A DNA stretch of 64,000 bases, from contig JAJEBF010000042.1 in the NCBI GenBank assembly GCA_022824025.1, positions 124,001-188,000 of the forward strand. The letters run 5' to 3'. This DNA comes from Caldilineaceae bacterium (GTDB lineage: Bacteria > Chloroflexota > Anaerolineae > Caldilineales > Caldilineaceae). Shown piece after piece: positions 1 through 9,463 of the stretch; the stretch's first letter is position 1, and each line of letters opens with the position of its first letter. The notes beneath the pieces are model-generated. The model did not search any database. It worked only from the letters and a program-made list of their open reading frames with translations, and was not told where the DNA came from. The translations under genes were made by a program, and so were the position numbers.

Positions 1-189
1 GCGGCCGTCGACAGTCACGGCGACCATCGGTTGGCGATGGCACTGGCCGTGGCCGGGGTGATCGCGGAAGGCGAAACGACCATTCATAACGCGCACGTTA
101 CCGCCGACAGCTTTCCCGGCTTCGAATCGACGCTGCGCGCGCTCAACGTTGACGTGCAAGAGATCGATTGGGCAGACGAAAATGCGTGA
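1..189 (+). CDS. aroA: 3-phosphoshikimate 1-carboxyvinyltransferase (EPSP synthase), C-terminal end
   Basis: Frame 1 is open from the window edge to a TGA at 187-189 and gives the last 62 residues of a protein. The fragment contains DSHGDHRLAMALAVAG followed by SFPGFESTL, which is the conserved C-terminal block of EPSP synthase, the enzyme that joins phosphoenolpyruvate to shikimate-3-phosphate. The start lies outside the window. The stop overlaps the ATG of the next gene (ATGCGTGA, 182-189), so aroA and aroE are probably translationally coupled in one operon. Confidence 0.93.
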   Translation, partial: AAVDSHGDHRLAMALAVAGVIAEGETTIHNAHVTADSFPGFESTLRALNVDVQEIDWADENA

Positions 190-1117
190 TCCCCAGCAGC
201 CCAAAGCAGTCGCGCCGCCGACCCCGGCGGCTGATTCAGAGCTGTTCCCCACCGACATCAACGCGGCGACAACGCTCGTCGGCCTCTTTGGGTGGCCGGT
301 CACCCATTCGATCAGCCCGCAAATGCACAACGCCGCCTTCGTCGCCCGCCAGATGAACTGGCGCTACCTGGCCTTCCCGGTGCCCCCGGATCGCGTGCCG
401 GCAGCGGTCGCCTCGTTGCCGGCCCTCGGGCTTAGAGGCGTAAACGTGACCGTCCCCCATAAGCAGGCTGTCATGCCGCATCTGCAAAACTGGACCGCCG
501 CGGCCGAAGCGATAGGCGCTGTCAATACGATCGTGGTCGAAGAGGATGGCCAGCTGACCGGCGACAATACGGACGGCGCCGGCTTCATCGCCGATCTGAA
601 TGCGCACGCTGTCGACGCAGCCCGGAAACGCGCGCTCGTGATCGGCGCCGGCGGCTCCGCCCGGGCCGTCGTCTACGGGCTCGCCGAGGCTGGCGTGCAC
701 AGCATCGCCATTCTCAACCGTACCGTCGCGAAGGCTGTCGATCTGGCGGCGACCATGCAGGCCTACTTCCCGCAAATCAGGATCAGCGGCGCCGCCTTCC
801 CCGACGATGTAACCCGCAGCGCCCAGGACGCCGACCTGATCGTAAACTGTACGTCTCTGGGCATGGAGCCCCGCATCGAAGGGCTTCCCTGGGAGGAAAA
901 CGTCGAGTTTCGTGCGGATCAGATCGTCTATGACCTGGTCTACAATCCGGCCATGACGCGACTGCTGCAACTGGCATCCACCGATGGCGCGACATCCATC
1001 GGGGGCCTCGGAATGCTCGTATACCAGGGCGCCATCGCCTGGGAAAAATGGACCGGCGAAGCCGCGCCGGTCTCTGTCATGCAGCAGGCTACAAATATCA
1101 TCTTCGAGCGTAGATGA
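182..1117 (+). CDS. aroE: Shikimate dehydrogenase (NADP+)
   Basis: A 311-residue protein that reduces 3-dehydroshikimate to shikimate. The substrate site is visible as SISPQMHN (residues 43-50), NVTVPHK with the catalytic Lys94, and GDNTDGAGF with Asp131. The NADP-binding loop GAGGSAR is at about 156-162, and a [10 protein letters not shown] block lies near the C-terminus. About 30 N-terminal residues precede the conserved core, so the protein is somewhat longer than E. coli AroE. The ATG at 182 overlaps the aroA stop; an upstream in-frame TTG at 149 lies deep inside aroA and is less likely. The gene sits between aroA and trpB on the same strand. Confidence 0.95.
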   Translation: MRDPQQPKAVAPPTPAADSELFPTDINAATTLVGLFGWPVTHSISPQMHNAAFVARQMNWRYLAFPVPPDRVPAAVASLPALGLRGVNVTVPHKQAVMPHLQNWTAAAEAIGAVNTIVVEEDGQLTGDNTDGAGFIADLNAHAVDAARKRALVIGAGGSARAVVYGLAEAGVHSIAILNRTVAKAVDLAATMQAYFPQIRISGAAFPDDVTRSAQDADLIVNCTSLGMEPRIEGLPWEENVEFRADQIVYDLVYNPAMTRLLQLASTDGATSIGGLGMLVYQGAIAWEKWTGEAAPVSVMQQATNIIFERR

Positions 1118-1160
1118 CGGACGGTTGCGCCTCCGTCGCCAGACCCACTGCGAGGAACTC

Positions 1161-2411
<1,251 letters not shown>

Positions 2412-2440
2412 ATGGGCCAGCTCTGGGCGCGAGGTGAGAG

Positions 2441-3256
2441 ATGAACGGAGTAGATCGCATTGATCAGGTCTTTCGAGACCTGAAAAAGAGCGGCGGCGCC
2501 GCGTTTATGCCCTATCATGCCATGGGCTACCCGACCCGCGAGGAATCTCTCGAGGTCGTCGCCGCCCTGGCGGAAGCCGGCGCGGACATTATCGAATTCG
2601 GCATCCCCCACAGTGATCCGCTTGCCGACGGCCCGACGATCCAAACCGCCACATACTCTGCCCTCGTTGGCGGCACGACCGTGGCCGACTGCCTGCAGAT
2701 GTCGCGTGAGCTGCGAGATCGGGGCGTTTCAACCCCCTTCTGCGCAATGAGTTACTACAACCCGGTTCTGGCCTTCGGCGAAGAACAGTTTGTCGAGGCC
2801 GCGGCCGACGCCGGCATCGATGGCCTGATCGTCCCCGATCTGCCGCCAGGAGAGTCCGAAATGCTGGAGCCTGCCTGCCGCGAGGCCGGTCTGGCAACAG
2901 TTTATATGCTGGCCCCCACCAGCACCGAAGAACGCATCAAATCTGTGGCCCGCCATGCCACAGGGTTCATCTATCTCGTCAGCGTTACCGGTATCACCGG
3001 GGCGCGTGATGAACTGCCGCCAGGCCTGCCAGCTTTTGTCGAACGGGTCCGTCGCCACACCGACCTGCCCCTCGCAGTCGGCTTCGGGATCAGCACCGGT
3101 AAACAGGCCGCAAGAGTGGCCGATATCGCGGAAGGGGTAATCGTCGGTTCCGCCCTGGTGAAGGCCGCCGGATCCGAGGAAGGGCTCGACGCCGTGCGCA
3201 GCCTGGCCGAGCGGCTTGCAACCGGCAGCCACCGAACACAGGACGAGCCCGACTGA
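2441..3256 (+). CDS. trpA: Tryptophan synthase alpha chain
   Basis: A 271-residue TIM-barrel protein that cleaves indole-3-glycerol phosphate to indole and glyceraldehyde-3-phosphate. The catalytic residues are Glu52 (IEFGIP) and Asp63 (PLADGP). [11 protein letters not shown], the flexible active-site loop, and the phosphate-binding GFGIST are present. The start ATG at 2441 follows AGGTGAGAG. The gene is last in the plus-strand arm aroA-aroE-trpB-trpA. It converges with the PucR-type regulator, leaving only 25 nt between the two stop codons. Confidence 0.96.
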   Translation: MNGVDRIDQVFRDLKKSGGAAFMPYHAMGYPTREESLEVVAALAEAGADIIEFGIPHSDPLADGPTIQTATYSALVGGTTVADCLQMSRELRDRGVSTPFCAMSYYNPVLAFGEEQFVEAAADAGIDGLIVPDLPPGESEMLEPACREAGLATVYMLAPTSTEERIKSVARHATGFIYLVSVTGITGARDELPPGLPAFVERVRRHTDLPLAVGFGISTGKQAARVADIAEGVIVGSALVKAAGSEEGLDAVRSLAERLATGSHRTQDEPD

Positions 3257-3281
3257 AAACAGGCGGAGTGACGGCCTTCGC

Positions 3282-4937
3282 CTATACCATCCGGTTCTTC
3301 AACACAGGGCGCAGTTTGAGGCCAAGTTGGAGGGAAAAACGCGAGTCGGCGTCGTCCAGGTCCATTTGCGTGATGGCGGAGATACGTTGCAGGCGGTACG
3401 TAAGCGTATTGCGGTGGATATGCAGAGCGGCCGCGGTCTGACTGAGATTTCCGTGGCAAGCAAAAAAAGCCTCCAGCGTCTCGACCAGTTCAGCGTTGTG
3501 TTCCAGGTCATGCGAGATCAGGGGTTCCACCGTTTTGCGGAAGAATCGGCCCGCTTCCCCGCTCCCGCCCAACCCTGTCAGCAGCTGATAGAGCCCCAAA
3601 TCGCCAAAATACGTCACCGGCGAGGCCTGCCATGAGCTGCCCATTCGCCAGCTTTCACGCGCCTGCTCCAAGCTGCGCAGCCATTCCCGGACCGTGGAGG
3701 CCGGCCGGCCGATCCCAATGTTGAGTTTAGCCATGCGATAGGACGAAGTGAAATGATCGACGATCCCATTCGCCACTGTTTTGAATTCCCGCCCGCTCTT
3801 GGGATTGTCGCTGGGCCAGAAAAGCAGCGCAACTTCAACGCGCACAGAGAGCAGGACCGGCTCTTGCCGCGTGGCCAAATACTGCCTGAGCGCATTCGGC
3901 CAGTCCTGAATGCCCTCTGCCTGGATCAGCCAGGCGGTGTGGGGCCTGGCCAGATCGAAGCCCAATGTATTTCCCCGCTGAATCCATGCCTCCTCGTCGG
4001 CAATTTCCGTTGCCAGCAGTTCGTCCAAAAAGACGGCCCGCATCTTTTCCTCGACCGCCCCGACCGCCTGTTCTCGGCTCCAGGCCAGGGCTGCCGCGCC
4101 CGCCCCCTGCAGCGCTGCCAGCCGCTCGACCGTTGAGATCTCATCCGACATACCGGAATTCAACCGCAACAGAAGACAGTATCCCTCAACTCGCTCCGCT
4201 ACGATGACGGGGCTCACCACCATTTCGCGAAAACGTTGCTTGCCTTCAAATGGAAGGATGCCGGTCAGGTCCTCGTTTTCGGTCGGGACGGGGCCCATCC
4301 TGGCGGCCAGCCAGCTTCTCAACGTCGTCCGGCTGGGCAGTGACGCCAATACGCGCCGCTTGTGGTTCTCCGGTAACTCCTCAAGGCCGGCAAACGCGAT
4401 CGGCTTCCCTTCATCCTTCAAGAATAGGACCGGCTGTTCGGAGAACCGCGCCAGGAGCTCCGCCATCATGCCCAGGCCGCCCCCGTCCAATTCGATCTGG
4501 GTCAACTCCCGTTGCAGATCAGCGGCCTTCGCGGCAAGGTATCCCCCCCTGTCTACAATCAGGCGGATTACAGTCCTTTCAACTGTCAGAAGGTGTTCGG
4601 ACGCGGGGAGGGCAATGATTGGGACTTGATTCTCTTCCGCGGCCTTCACCGCGGCCTGCGGCGCCTCGCCAATCACGCCAATCGCAGAAATGCCCGCTTG
4701 ATGCAAACTATTGACAACACGGTCCAGCCGCATTAGCGGGTCAAACTGGCGCAGGTCCTCGATATCGATCAGGGCCAGCTCTTCCCCTTCAAGATTGGGG
4801 AAGGCCGGTGGACTAGGACGCATGCTGCACGCCCAACTGACCGGCCGGCCTAGCAACTCCTTGCCGAACAGCACCCTTGAGCCTGGCGGCAACGCCAGCC
4901 GGTAAATCTCTTCAAGCGTCGTTGCATCCCGATACAT
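3282..4937 (-). CDS. PucR-family transcriptional regulator
   Basis: A 551-residue regulator. The N-terminal part (roughly residues 8-130) resembles the PucR ligand-response domain. The C-terminus (about 475-535) carries the PucR/CdaR helix-turn-helix signature LSQTAAALHIHRNTLTYRLQ. The middle is a GGDEF-like/GAF-like linker region of the kind usual in this family. Such proteins often activate purine or sugar-acid catabolism genes. No obvious target operon is adjacent: trpA is convergent and the upstream neighbour is a small membrane protein gene. Its ligand cannot be told from sequence. Confidence 0.85.
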   Translation of the reverse strand: MYRDATTLEEIYRLALPPGSRVLFGKELLGRPVSWACSMRPSPPAFPNLEGEELALIDIEDLRQFDPLMRLDRVVNSLHQAGISAIGVIGEAPQAAVKAAEENQVPIIALPASEHLLTVERTVIRLIVDRGGYLAAKAADLQRELTQIELDGGGLGMMAELLARFSEQPVLFLKDEGKPIAFAGLEELPENHKRRVLASLPSRTTLRSWLAARMGPVPTENEDLTGILPFEGKQRFREMVVSPVIVAERVEGYCLLLRLNSGMSDEISTVERLAALQGAGAAALAWSREQAVGAVEEKMRAVFLDELLATEIADEEAWIQRGNTLGFDLARPHTAWLIQAEGIQDWPNALRQYLATRQEPVLLSVRVEVALLFWPSDNPKSGREFKTVANGIVDHFTSSYRMAKLNIGIGRPASTVREWLRSLEQARESWRMGSSWQASPVTYFGDLGLYQLLTGLGGSGEAGRFFRKTVEPLISHDLEHNAELVETLEAFFACHGNLSQTAAALHIHRNTLTYRLQRISAITQMDLDDADSRFSLQLGLKLRPVLKNRMV

Positions 4938-5021
4938 TGGCCAAGCCGGTCCCGGTCCTCGGTGCTGCGCTCAGCGCCGCAGAGGGAGAATGCTGCCCAA
5001 CTCTCTCCGTCCAGAATTGAA

Positions 5022-5049
5022 TCAGCGGGCGCTTAAACTCGCCCGCTGA
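5022..5049 (-). terminator. Hairpin terminator after the small membrane-protein gene
   Basis: TCAGCGGGCG and CGCCCGCTGA form a perfect 10-bp stem with an 8-nt loop, followed on the minus strand by TTCAATTCT. It lies about 55 nt beyond the stop of the minus-strand gene at 5103-5648, ahead of the PucR regulator. The T-tract is weak, so termination efficiency is uncertain. Confidence 0.55.
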
Positions 5050-5102
5050 GCCCGTGCTATTTCAAATTGCCTGCGGCACAGGAACGTGCCCTGTTTCGTT
5101 GT

Positions 5103-5648
5103 TTACTTGCTCCAGGCGCTCAACGCCGCGCCAACCGTTCCGCCCCATACAGCCCAAAAGAGGATTGCCGCAATGCCAGGCCAACTGGTTGGATTCTGGC
5201 CCGCGGCGATGAACGCCACGATATACCCAAGAATGAGTCCGATTATGCTTGCCAGCAAGAGCCGCCCAATCGACTGATTCGCGCTCATCGCCCCAACAAC
5301 AATCGGCCAGATGATCGTGGTAAGGAGACTGATGACCAGACCCGTGACAACGAACCCGAAATCCGTCGTAAAGACGCCAGGCAGAGCAACCCCAATGACG
5401 AACAATACGTTCCCGATCAGCCCGCCGATCACCGGCTTCCAGTTCTCGCCAAAGGCCCCCCGCGCGTAGTCGTAACCCACAATCGGGGCAGCGCCGATCA
5501 CGATTCCCAATAGGGCGCCGATAACGGGCACACCCTTAAGCAACACCATCAGCAGCGCCACGACTGCCGCTGCCAGCGCCGCGTAAAGTGAAGCTTTCCA
5601 GCGTTCCGTGTTTGTCTGAGCGACGCTCGTGGCAGTCAGAATTGTCAT
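5103..5648 (-). CDS. Small multi-pass membrane protein, unknown function
   Basis: A 181-residue hydrophobic protein with about five predicted membrane segments, rich in Gly, Ala, Ile and Val. Examples are the stretch around residues 20-60, VLFVIGVALPG, LVISLLTTIIWPIVVG and the C-terminal AILFWAVWGG region. A soluble N-terminus of about 18 residues precedes them. The pattern recalls small glycine-rich membrane proteins of the DUF5518/DUF456 kind, but I cannot assign a family. The ATG at 5648 has GGGAGG 6 nt upstream and is preferred over an in-frame TTG at 5663. The gene stands alone between two minus-strand genes. Confidence 0.7.
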   Translation of the reverse strand: MTILTATSVAQTNTERWKASLYAALAAAVVALLMVLLKGVPVIGALLGIVIGAAPIVGYDYARGAFGENWKPVIGGLIGNVLFVIGVALPGVFTTDFGFVVTGLVISLLTTIIWPIVVGAMSANQSIGRLLLASIIGLILGYIVAFIAAGQNPTSWPGIAAILFWAVWGGTVGAALSAWSK

Positions 5649-5737
5649 CTTGAACCTCCCCAAATCGGGTCGTTACGGCTGTTTCCCTCTAACGTATTTT
5701 CTCTGAGCGGGATGCGGCGCGTCGCCGCGGCCCCCTT

Positions 5738-5758
5738 GGCTTCACTCTAAGTGAAGCC
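5738..5758. repeat. Short inverted repeat between two unknown genes
   Basis: GGCTTCAC and GTGAAGCC are perfect inverted repeats with a 5-nt loop. They lie about 40 nt beyond the stop of the minus-strand gene at 5799-6260. There is no T-tract, so this may be a weak terminator or an operator for the downstream gene. Confidence 0.4.
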
Positions 5759-5798
5759 GACCTCCGTATGTTCACGACTGGCTGCCCTCAGACTGCGG

Positions 5799-6260
5799 TC
5801 ACTGCTCGCCGGGCAGAGATTCCCATTCCTCAACAGTCCAGCCACTCACGTTAAAATACAACTGCGGCCGGTGATTGCGACTCAGAATCAGGACCAGCTC
5901 CTCCTCCTCGGTCGTCGCGATCTCATCTAGCCAGATCCCTTCCCTTATCTGAGCCTGCACTATTCTACCAGCCTGTTGCCAGCCGCGCAAGGGATCGCTT
6001 TCAGGATCAGGATAAATTGACGTTCCGTACAGAGCCAGCAACACACTGTTTTCCAGATAGAGGTCGAGGTCGAACAGCGCTCTCGTTTCCGGCGACGGTC
6101 TTTCGCCCAAATCGTCACTGATCGACTCCTCCCACAGGGCGAGCCCCACCGCCCTCTCGCCGACGACAGTATCGACCAATATCTCGTACTGTTCGTCGTC
6201 CAGATGATACTGGAGAACGGCATCGCCTGGGCCGTTCCCGTTGGCTGGCATTTCGGTCAT
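5799..6260 (-). CDS. Hypothetical acidic cytoplasmic protein
   Basis: A 153-residue, strongly acidic protein with no signal peptide or membrane segment and no recognised motif. It contains LDDEQYEILVD near the N-terminus and an acidic run EEEELVLIL near residue 125, ending in a WTVEEWESLPGE tail. Codon use looks like its neighbours. The start ATG at 6260 has only a weak purine-rich site upstream. The M23 peptidase gene lies 70 nt upstream on the same strand, so they may be co-transcribed. Function unknown. Confidence 0.6.
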   Translation of the reverse strand: MTEMPANGNGPGDAVLQYHLDDEQYEILVDTVVGERAVGLALWEESISDDLGERPSPETRALFDLDLYLENSVLLALYGTSIYPDPESDPLRGWQQAGRIVQAQIREGIWLDEIATTEEEELVLILSRNHRPQLYFNVSGWTVEEWESLPGEQ

Positions 6261-6330
6261 CTTGCTTTTTGGCCCTGAAGGTTTGTGAACGATGAACAGT
6301 TGAAGAGTCTATGCCTGGTGGCGCTACGCG

Positions 6331-7359
6331 TCATGTCCGCTCCGGCCCGACGACAATCATGCGGGTCGGAATTGTAATCGGTTCAGCAAACTGCTGTCCG
6401 CCGGCCTCAAAGTGACTGAACCGGACCGGCAGCCCCTGATCGATAAAAAGATTGGGTCCATTCATCACATGGAAGTGCAGATGCGGACCCGGCGAATTGC
6501 CGCTGTTGCCGACGCGTCCCAGGAGCGCTCCCCTTCGCACCACCTCACCATCGTTTACCTGCAAACTCGCCTGCTGCAGATGGGCATAGTAGCTGAATTC
6601 GCCGTTGGCGTGGCTGACGGCAACGGCATTTCCCAGCAGGCGGCGCATATCGCCCCGCATGATGGCCTGGTCGGGAATGGCGCCGGGCGCCATGTCCGGC
6701 ATATCGAAACAGAGATAGGCCACTTTGCCCCCTGCCGCGGCATAGACAGGTTGATTCCAACTGTGGTGGTCAGAAAGGGCGCGCCCATTGCCCAAAAATG
6801 TGCGCCCGTCGGGTCCCAGTTTCACGAAATCCAAGGCGAAGGGCTGGCTGTAAACCTCCGTCTTGTGAAAGTCGCTCCAGTCTCCGGCTTGCGCCGCCCA
6901 CCATGTCCCAGCCAGCGGAAAGTAATAGTCGGTCTGCTGTTCGTGGTACGCGACCGGGGCCTGGCAGTGAGCCTGAATCCTTGCCCCGCCTTCGGCCCCC
7001 CCCTCAGCCTCCCCTGCTCTGCCCACAACAGTTATCTCGATATGGGAAAGACATTCGTACCCGTGCAGGAGAAACTGAAGACTTCGGACGGCTAATCCGG
7101 TTCCGGCTGAAATCGTCAGGTCTTCTTCACCGGTGCGTTGACGAATGATGTGCGCCGACCAGCGTTGCTCAAACAACATCTGGTGCCCGCTATAGCCCTG
7201 TATCACCATTCCCTGCAACAGAACGTCGCCATCGTAAGCGGTGATGCCGAGATCAAAGGCAATCTCCTGCGTCGGCCCAATGTTTGGGAACGGCAGACGG
7301 TCGTAGAGTCCGGCGACTATACCTTGGGGACGGGTCTCCAGAGAAAGTCGGGGCGTCAC
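6331..7359 (-). CDS. M23 (LytM-like) peptidase family protein
   Basis: A 342-residue protein. The C-terminal half carries the M23/LytM fold: QPFALDF near residue 173, then a beta-rich region with [27 protein letters not shown] and the signature [15 protein letters not shown] with the HxH zinc motif. The N-terminal 150 residues form an unknown beta-rich domain. The usual first-motif histidine (HxxxD) is not evident before Asp in QPFALDF. No signal peptide or membrane anchor is visible, which is odd for a cell-wall hydrolase. It may be degenerate or act on another substrate. Confidence 0.75.
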   Translation of the reverse strand: MTPRLSLETRPQGIVAGLYDRLPFPNIGPTQEIAFDLGITAYDGDVLLQGMVIQGYSGHQMLFEQRWSAHIIRQRTGEEDLTISAGTGLAVRSLQFLLHGYECLSHIEITVVGRAGEAEGGAEGGARIQAHCQAPVAYHEQQTDYYFPLAGTWWAAQAGDWSDFHKTEVYSQPFALDFVKLGPDGRTFLGNGRALSDHHSWNQPVYAAAGGKVAYLCFDMPDMAPGAIPDQAIMRGDMRRLLGNAVAVSHANGEFSYYAHLQQASLQVNDGEVVRRGALLGRVGNSGNSPGPHLHFHVMNGPNLFIDQGLPVRFSHFEAGGQQFAEPITIPTRMIVVGPERT

Positions 7360-7504
7360 GTTCTATTTATCTCCATCTGCCATTTGCGATCCGATTGTCC
7401 TCTGTCCCCTGTTGGGCGCGAACACAGTCCACCGAGGGCCGGTTTCTTCAATCCAACCGATTCAGCAACCAGTGTGGGGCCACCCAGGATTCCCCGCTCA
7501 AAGC

Positions 7505-8845
7505 CTACTTGCCGTTTGCCTCATTGATGAGCGTTGCCGCTTCGAAAATGGCCTCCTCCGGCGTCGCAGAGCCGCCAAGAACCTGCGAGACCATGTGAGT
7601 TGCGTAGACCCACACTTCGTCCAGCTCCGCATTATGGGGTTGAGGAACCGCATCGATCGCCTGCATGGCGAAACCGGCCAGCAGGGAATCCTCTCCCAGG
7701 TCCGCGCCCTTGTGCGCGGGCAGCCGTCCGGCAGTCCGTGCCAGAATCGAGGCGCTTTCCGCGTTGGTAATGCGCAGGGCGGCCGCCAGCGCAAGCGCCT
7801 GCTGGTCCGCCGTCGCGGCCGGGTTCAGAAACACGCCATCCGCGCTTAGCCAGGGGCGGGCGGGCCCATGAGGTCCTGCCGGCAGCGTTGCTACACCCAG
7901 ATCTTCCCCGAAATGTTCTCGCAACTCGTCGATGCTCCACGGTCCGTCGACGAACAGCGCAAACTCTTCTTTCTTGAAGCGGTCCATCAGCATGCCGTAG
8001 TCGAGAGCCGCATGGATCCCAGGGGTGTCACCCGCCCGTTTCAGCCATGCCAGAAACCCTGCCGCGCCGGGCGACTGCTCAAGAATGACGCGTCCATCTT
8101 CGTCAAAAAGGCTGCCTCCATAGGCAGTGACTCCCCAGAAAAGGTGATAAAAGTTGGTGTAAATGCCGGCCCCCTGTTTAGGAGAATTCACAGCCAGAGC
8201 GACCATGTCTTCCGTCGTGCCGGGCAGGTTCCCTTCTTCCAGCAGCCTCCGGTTGTAGTACAAAGCGACAAGCTCGAAGTCGGTAGGCAGGCCATACAGC
8301 ATGCCTTTCCATACGAGGTTTTCGATGGCTGCGGCGAAAAACTGCTCCCTTTCCTGTCCGGAAATATGAATGTCGATCGGCAATAAAACGTCCGCGGCAA
8401 CCAGGTCCGGAATCCACCAGTTGGGCGCCAAAATCAAGTCCGGCCCTTCCCCGGCCTTGACCGCAGCGACGTACGCCTGCGCCAGATCACCGTACTCAAC
8501 AAACTGTGCCTCCACCCGAATATTGGGGTTTGTCTGGTGAAAGCGTTCCAGGATCGCCGCCAGCGCGTCCCCGTCTCTGCCTGTCCAGCTATGCCACAAT
8601 TCGACCGCGCCGATAGTCGCTTCAGCAGGTTTCGGCAGGTCGACCAAGGCTGAACTGGAGGACACAACGGGCGGCGATGCCGCCGGCAATTTCTCAACAG
8701 CTGGATCAAGCGCCGGGCGACTCACCGACAAAGACAGGACCGATCCTGCTGCCGGCTGCTCTGTGGCCATGAGCAGGACAGCCATCAGCATAAGAACACA
8801 TAATATGGTGAGCGTCCAGAACAGGCGCCAGCGAAATAGGGTCAT
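7505..8845 (-). CDS. Extracellular solute-binding protein (sugar ABC type), orphan
   Basis: A 446-residue protein. Residues 8-27 are a hydrophobic export or anchor segment after a basic start. A low-complexity Ala/Pro/Ser linker follows, and the family-1 solute-binding fold begins with VELWHSWTGRDGDALAAILERFHQTNPNIRVE. GPDLILAPNWWIPDL, GLPTDFELVALYYNRRLLEE and FALFVDGPWSI are typical of maltose/multiple-sugar binding proteins. No lipobox cysteine is seen at a proper distance, so it may be held by the uncleaved N-terminal helix. No permease or ATPase lies nearby, so its transporter must be elsewhere. Confidence 0.85.
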   Translation of the reverse strand: MTLFRWRLFWTLTILCVLMLMAVLLMATEQPAAGSVLSLSVSRPALDPAVEKLPAASPPVVSSSSALVDLPKPAEATIGAVELWHSWTGRDGDALAAILERFHQTNPNIRVEAQFVEYGDLAQAYVAAVKAGEGPDLILAPNWWIPDLVAADVLLPIDIHISGQEREQFFAAAIENLVWKGMLYGLPTDFELVALYYNRRLLEEGNLPGTTEDMVALAVNSPKQGAGIYTNFYHLFWGVTAYGGSLFDEDGRVILEQSPGAAGFLAWLKRAGDTPGIHAALDYGMLMDRFKKEEFALFVDGPWSIDELREHFGEDLGVATLPAGPHGPARPWLSADGVFLNPAATADQQALALAAALRITNAESASILARTAGRLPAHKGADLGEDSLLAGFAMQAIDAVPQPHNAELDEVWVYATHMVSQVLGGSATPEEAIFEAATLINEANGK

Positions 8846-8954
8846 CTGCTGCGAAAGAGGCTGTCTGCGTTAGATGCGCAGGCAATGTGTCAGGAACGGT
8901 CTGAGCATTCTCGTAGCCGCGTCATGTTTTCGCCCAGGAGCGAGACCGAAAAGT

Positions 8955-9401
8955 TCAGTCGGTCCGATTTTCGGAAATATACGTCAAAAGCCCCTCCAGA
9001 CCGAGTAGATAGCTGCGCCAGCCAAAACCGCTAATCTGTCCGATACAGACGGGCGCAATGACCGACCGGTGGCGAAACGCCTCGCGGCTGTGGACGTTGC
9101 TCAGGTGAACTTCCACCGTGGGTATGGCGACGCCGGCCACCGCGTCGCGAATGGCGTAGGAGTAGTGCGTGAATGCTCCGGGGTTCATCAAGAGGCCGTC
9201 TGCCCATGTGCGCCCGTGGTGGATCTCATCGATTAACGCGCCTTCATGATTGCTTTGAACGGTCCGGACTTCCACGTCCTCGCCAGCCGCGGCAACCAGC
9301 TCGCGGTCGATGGCCTCCAGCGAGACATGGCCGTAAATCGACCGTTCGCGCGTGCCCAGCAGATTGAGATTGGGTCCATGAAGAACCAGGATTTTGGTCA
9401 T
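8955..9401 (-). CDS. aroQ: 3-dehydroquinate dehydratase, type II
   Basis: A 148-residue protein that dehydrates 3-dehydroquinate to 3-dehydroshikimate. The start [14 protein letters not shown], the active-site tyrosine in SIYG (Tyr23), [15 protein letters not shown] with its catalytic histidine, and [11 protein letters not shown] are all class II dehydroquinase signatures. The length is typical. The ATG at 9401 follows AAGGAACTC. It lies 62 nt after the aroKB stop and is probably the last gene of the long T-box-controlled operon. Confidence 0.95.
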   Translation of the reverse strand: MTKILVLHGPNLNLLGTRERSIYGHVSLEAIDRELVAAAGEDVEVRTVQSNHEGALIDEIHHGRTWADGLLMNPGAFTHYSYAIRDAVAGVAIPTVEVHLSNVHSREAFRHRSVIAPVCIGQISGFGWRSYLLGLEGLLTYISENRTD

Positions 9402-9463
9402 GAGTTCCTTACCGCTCAGTCAATGGCAGGCTTGCGTTGTCGTGTTCATTCAGTGGCCAACGG

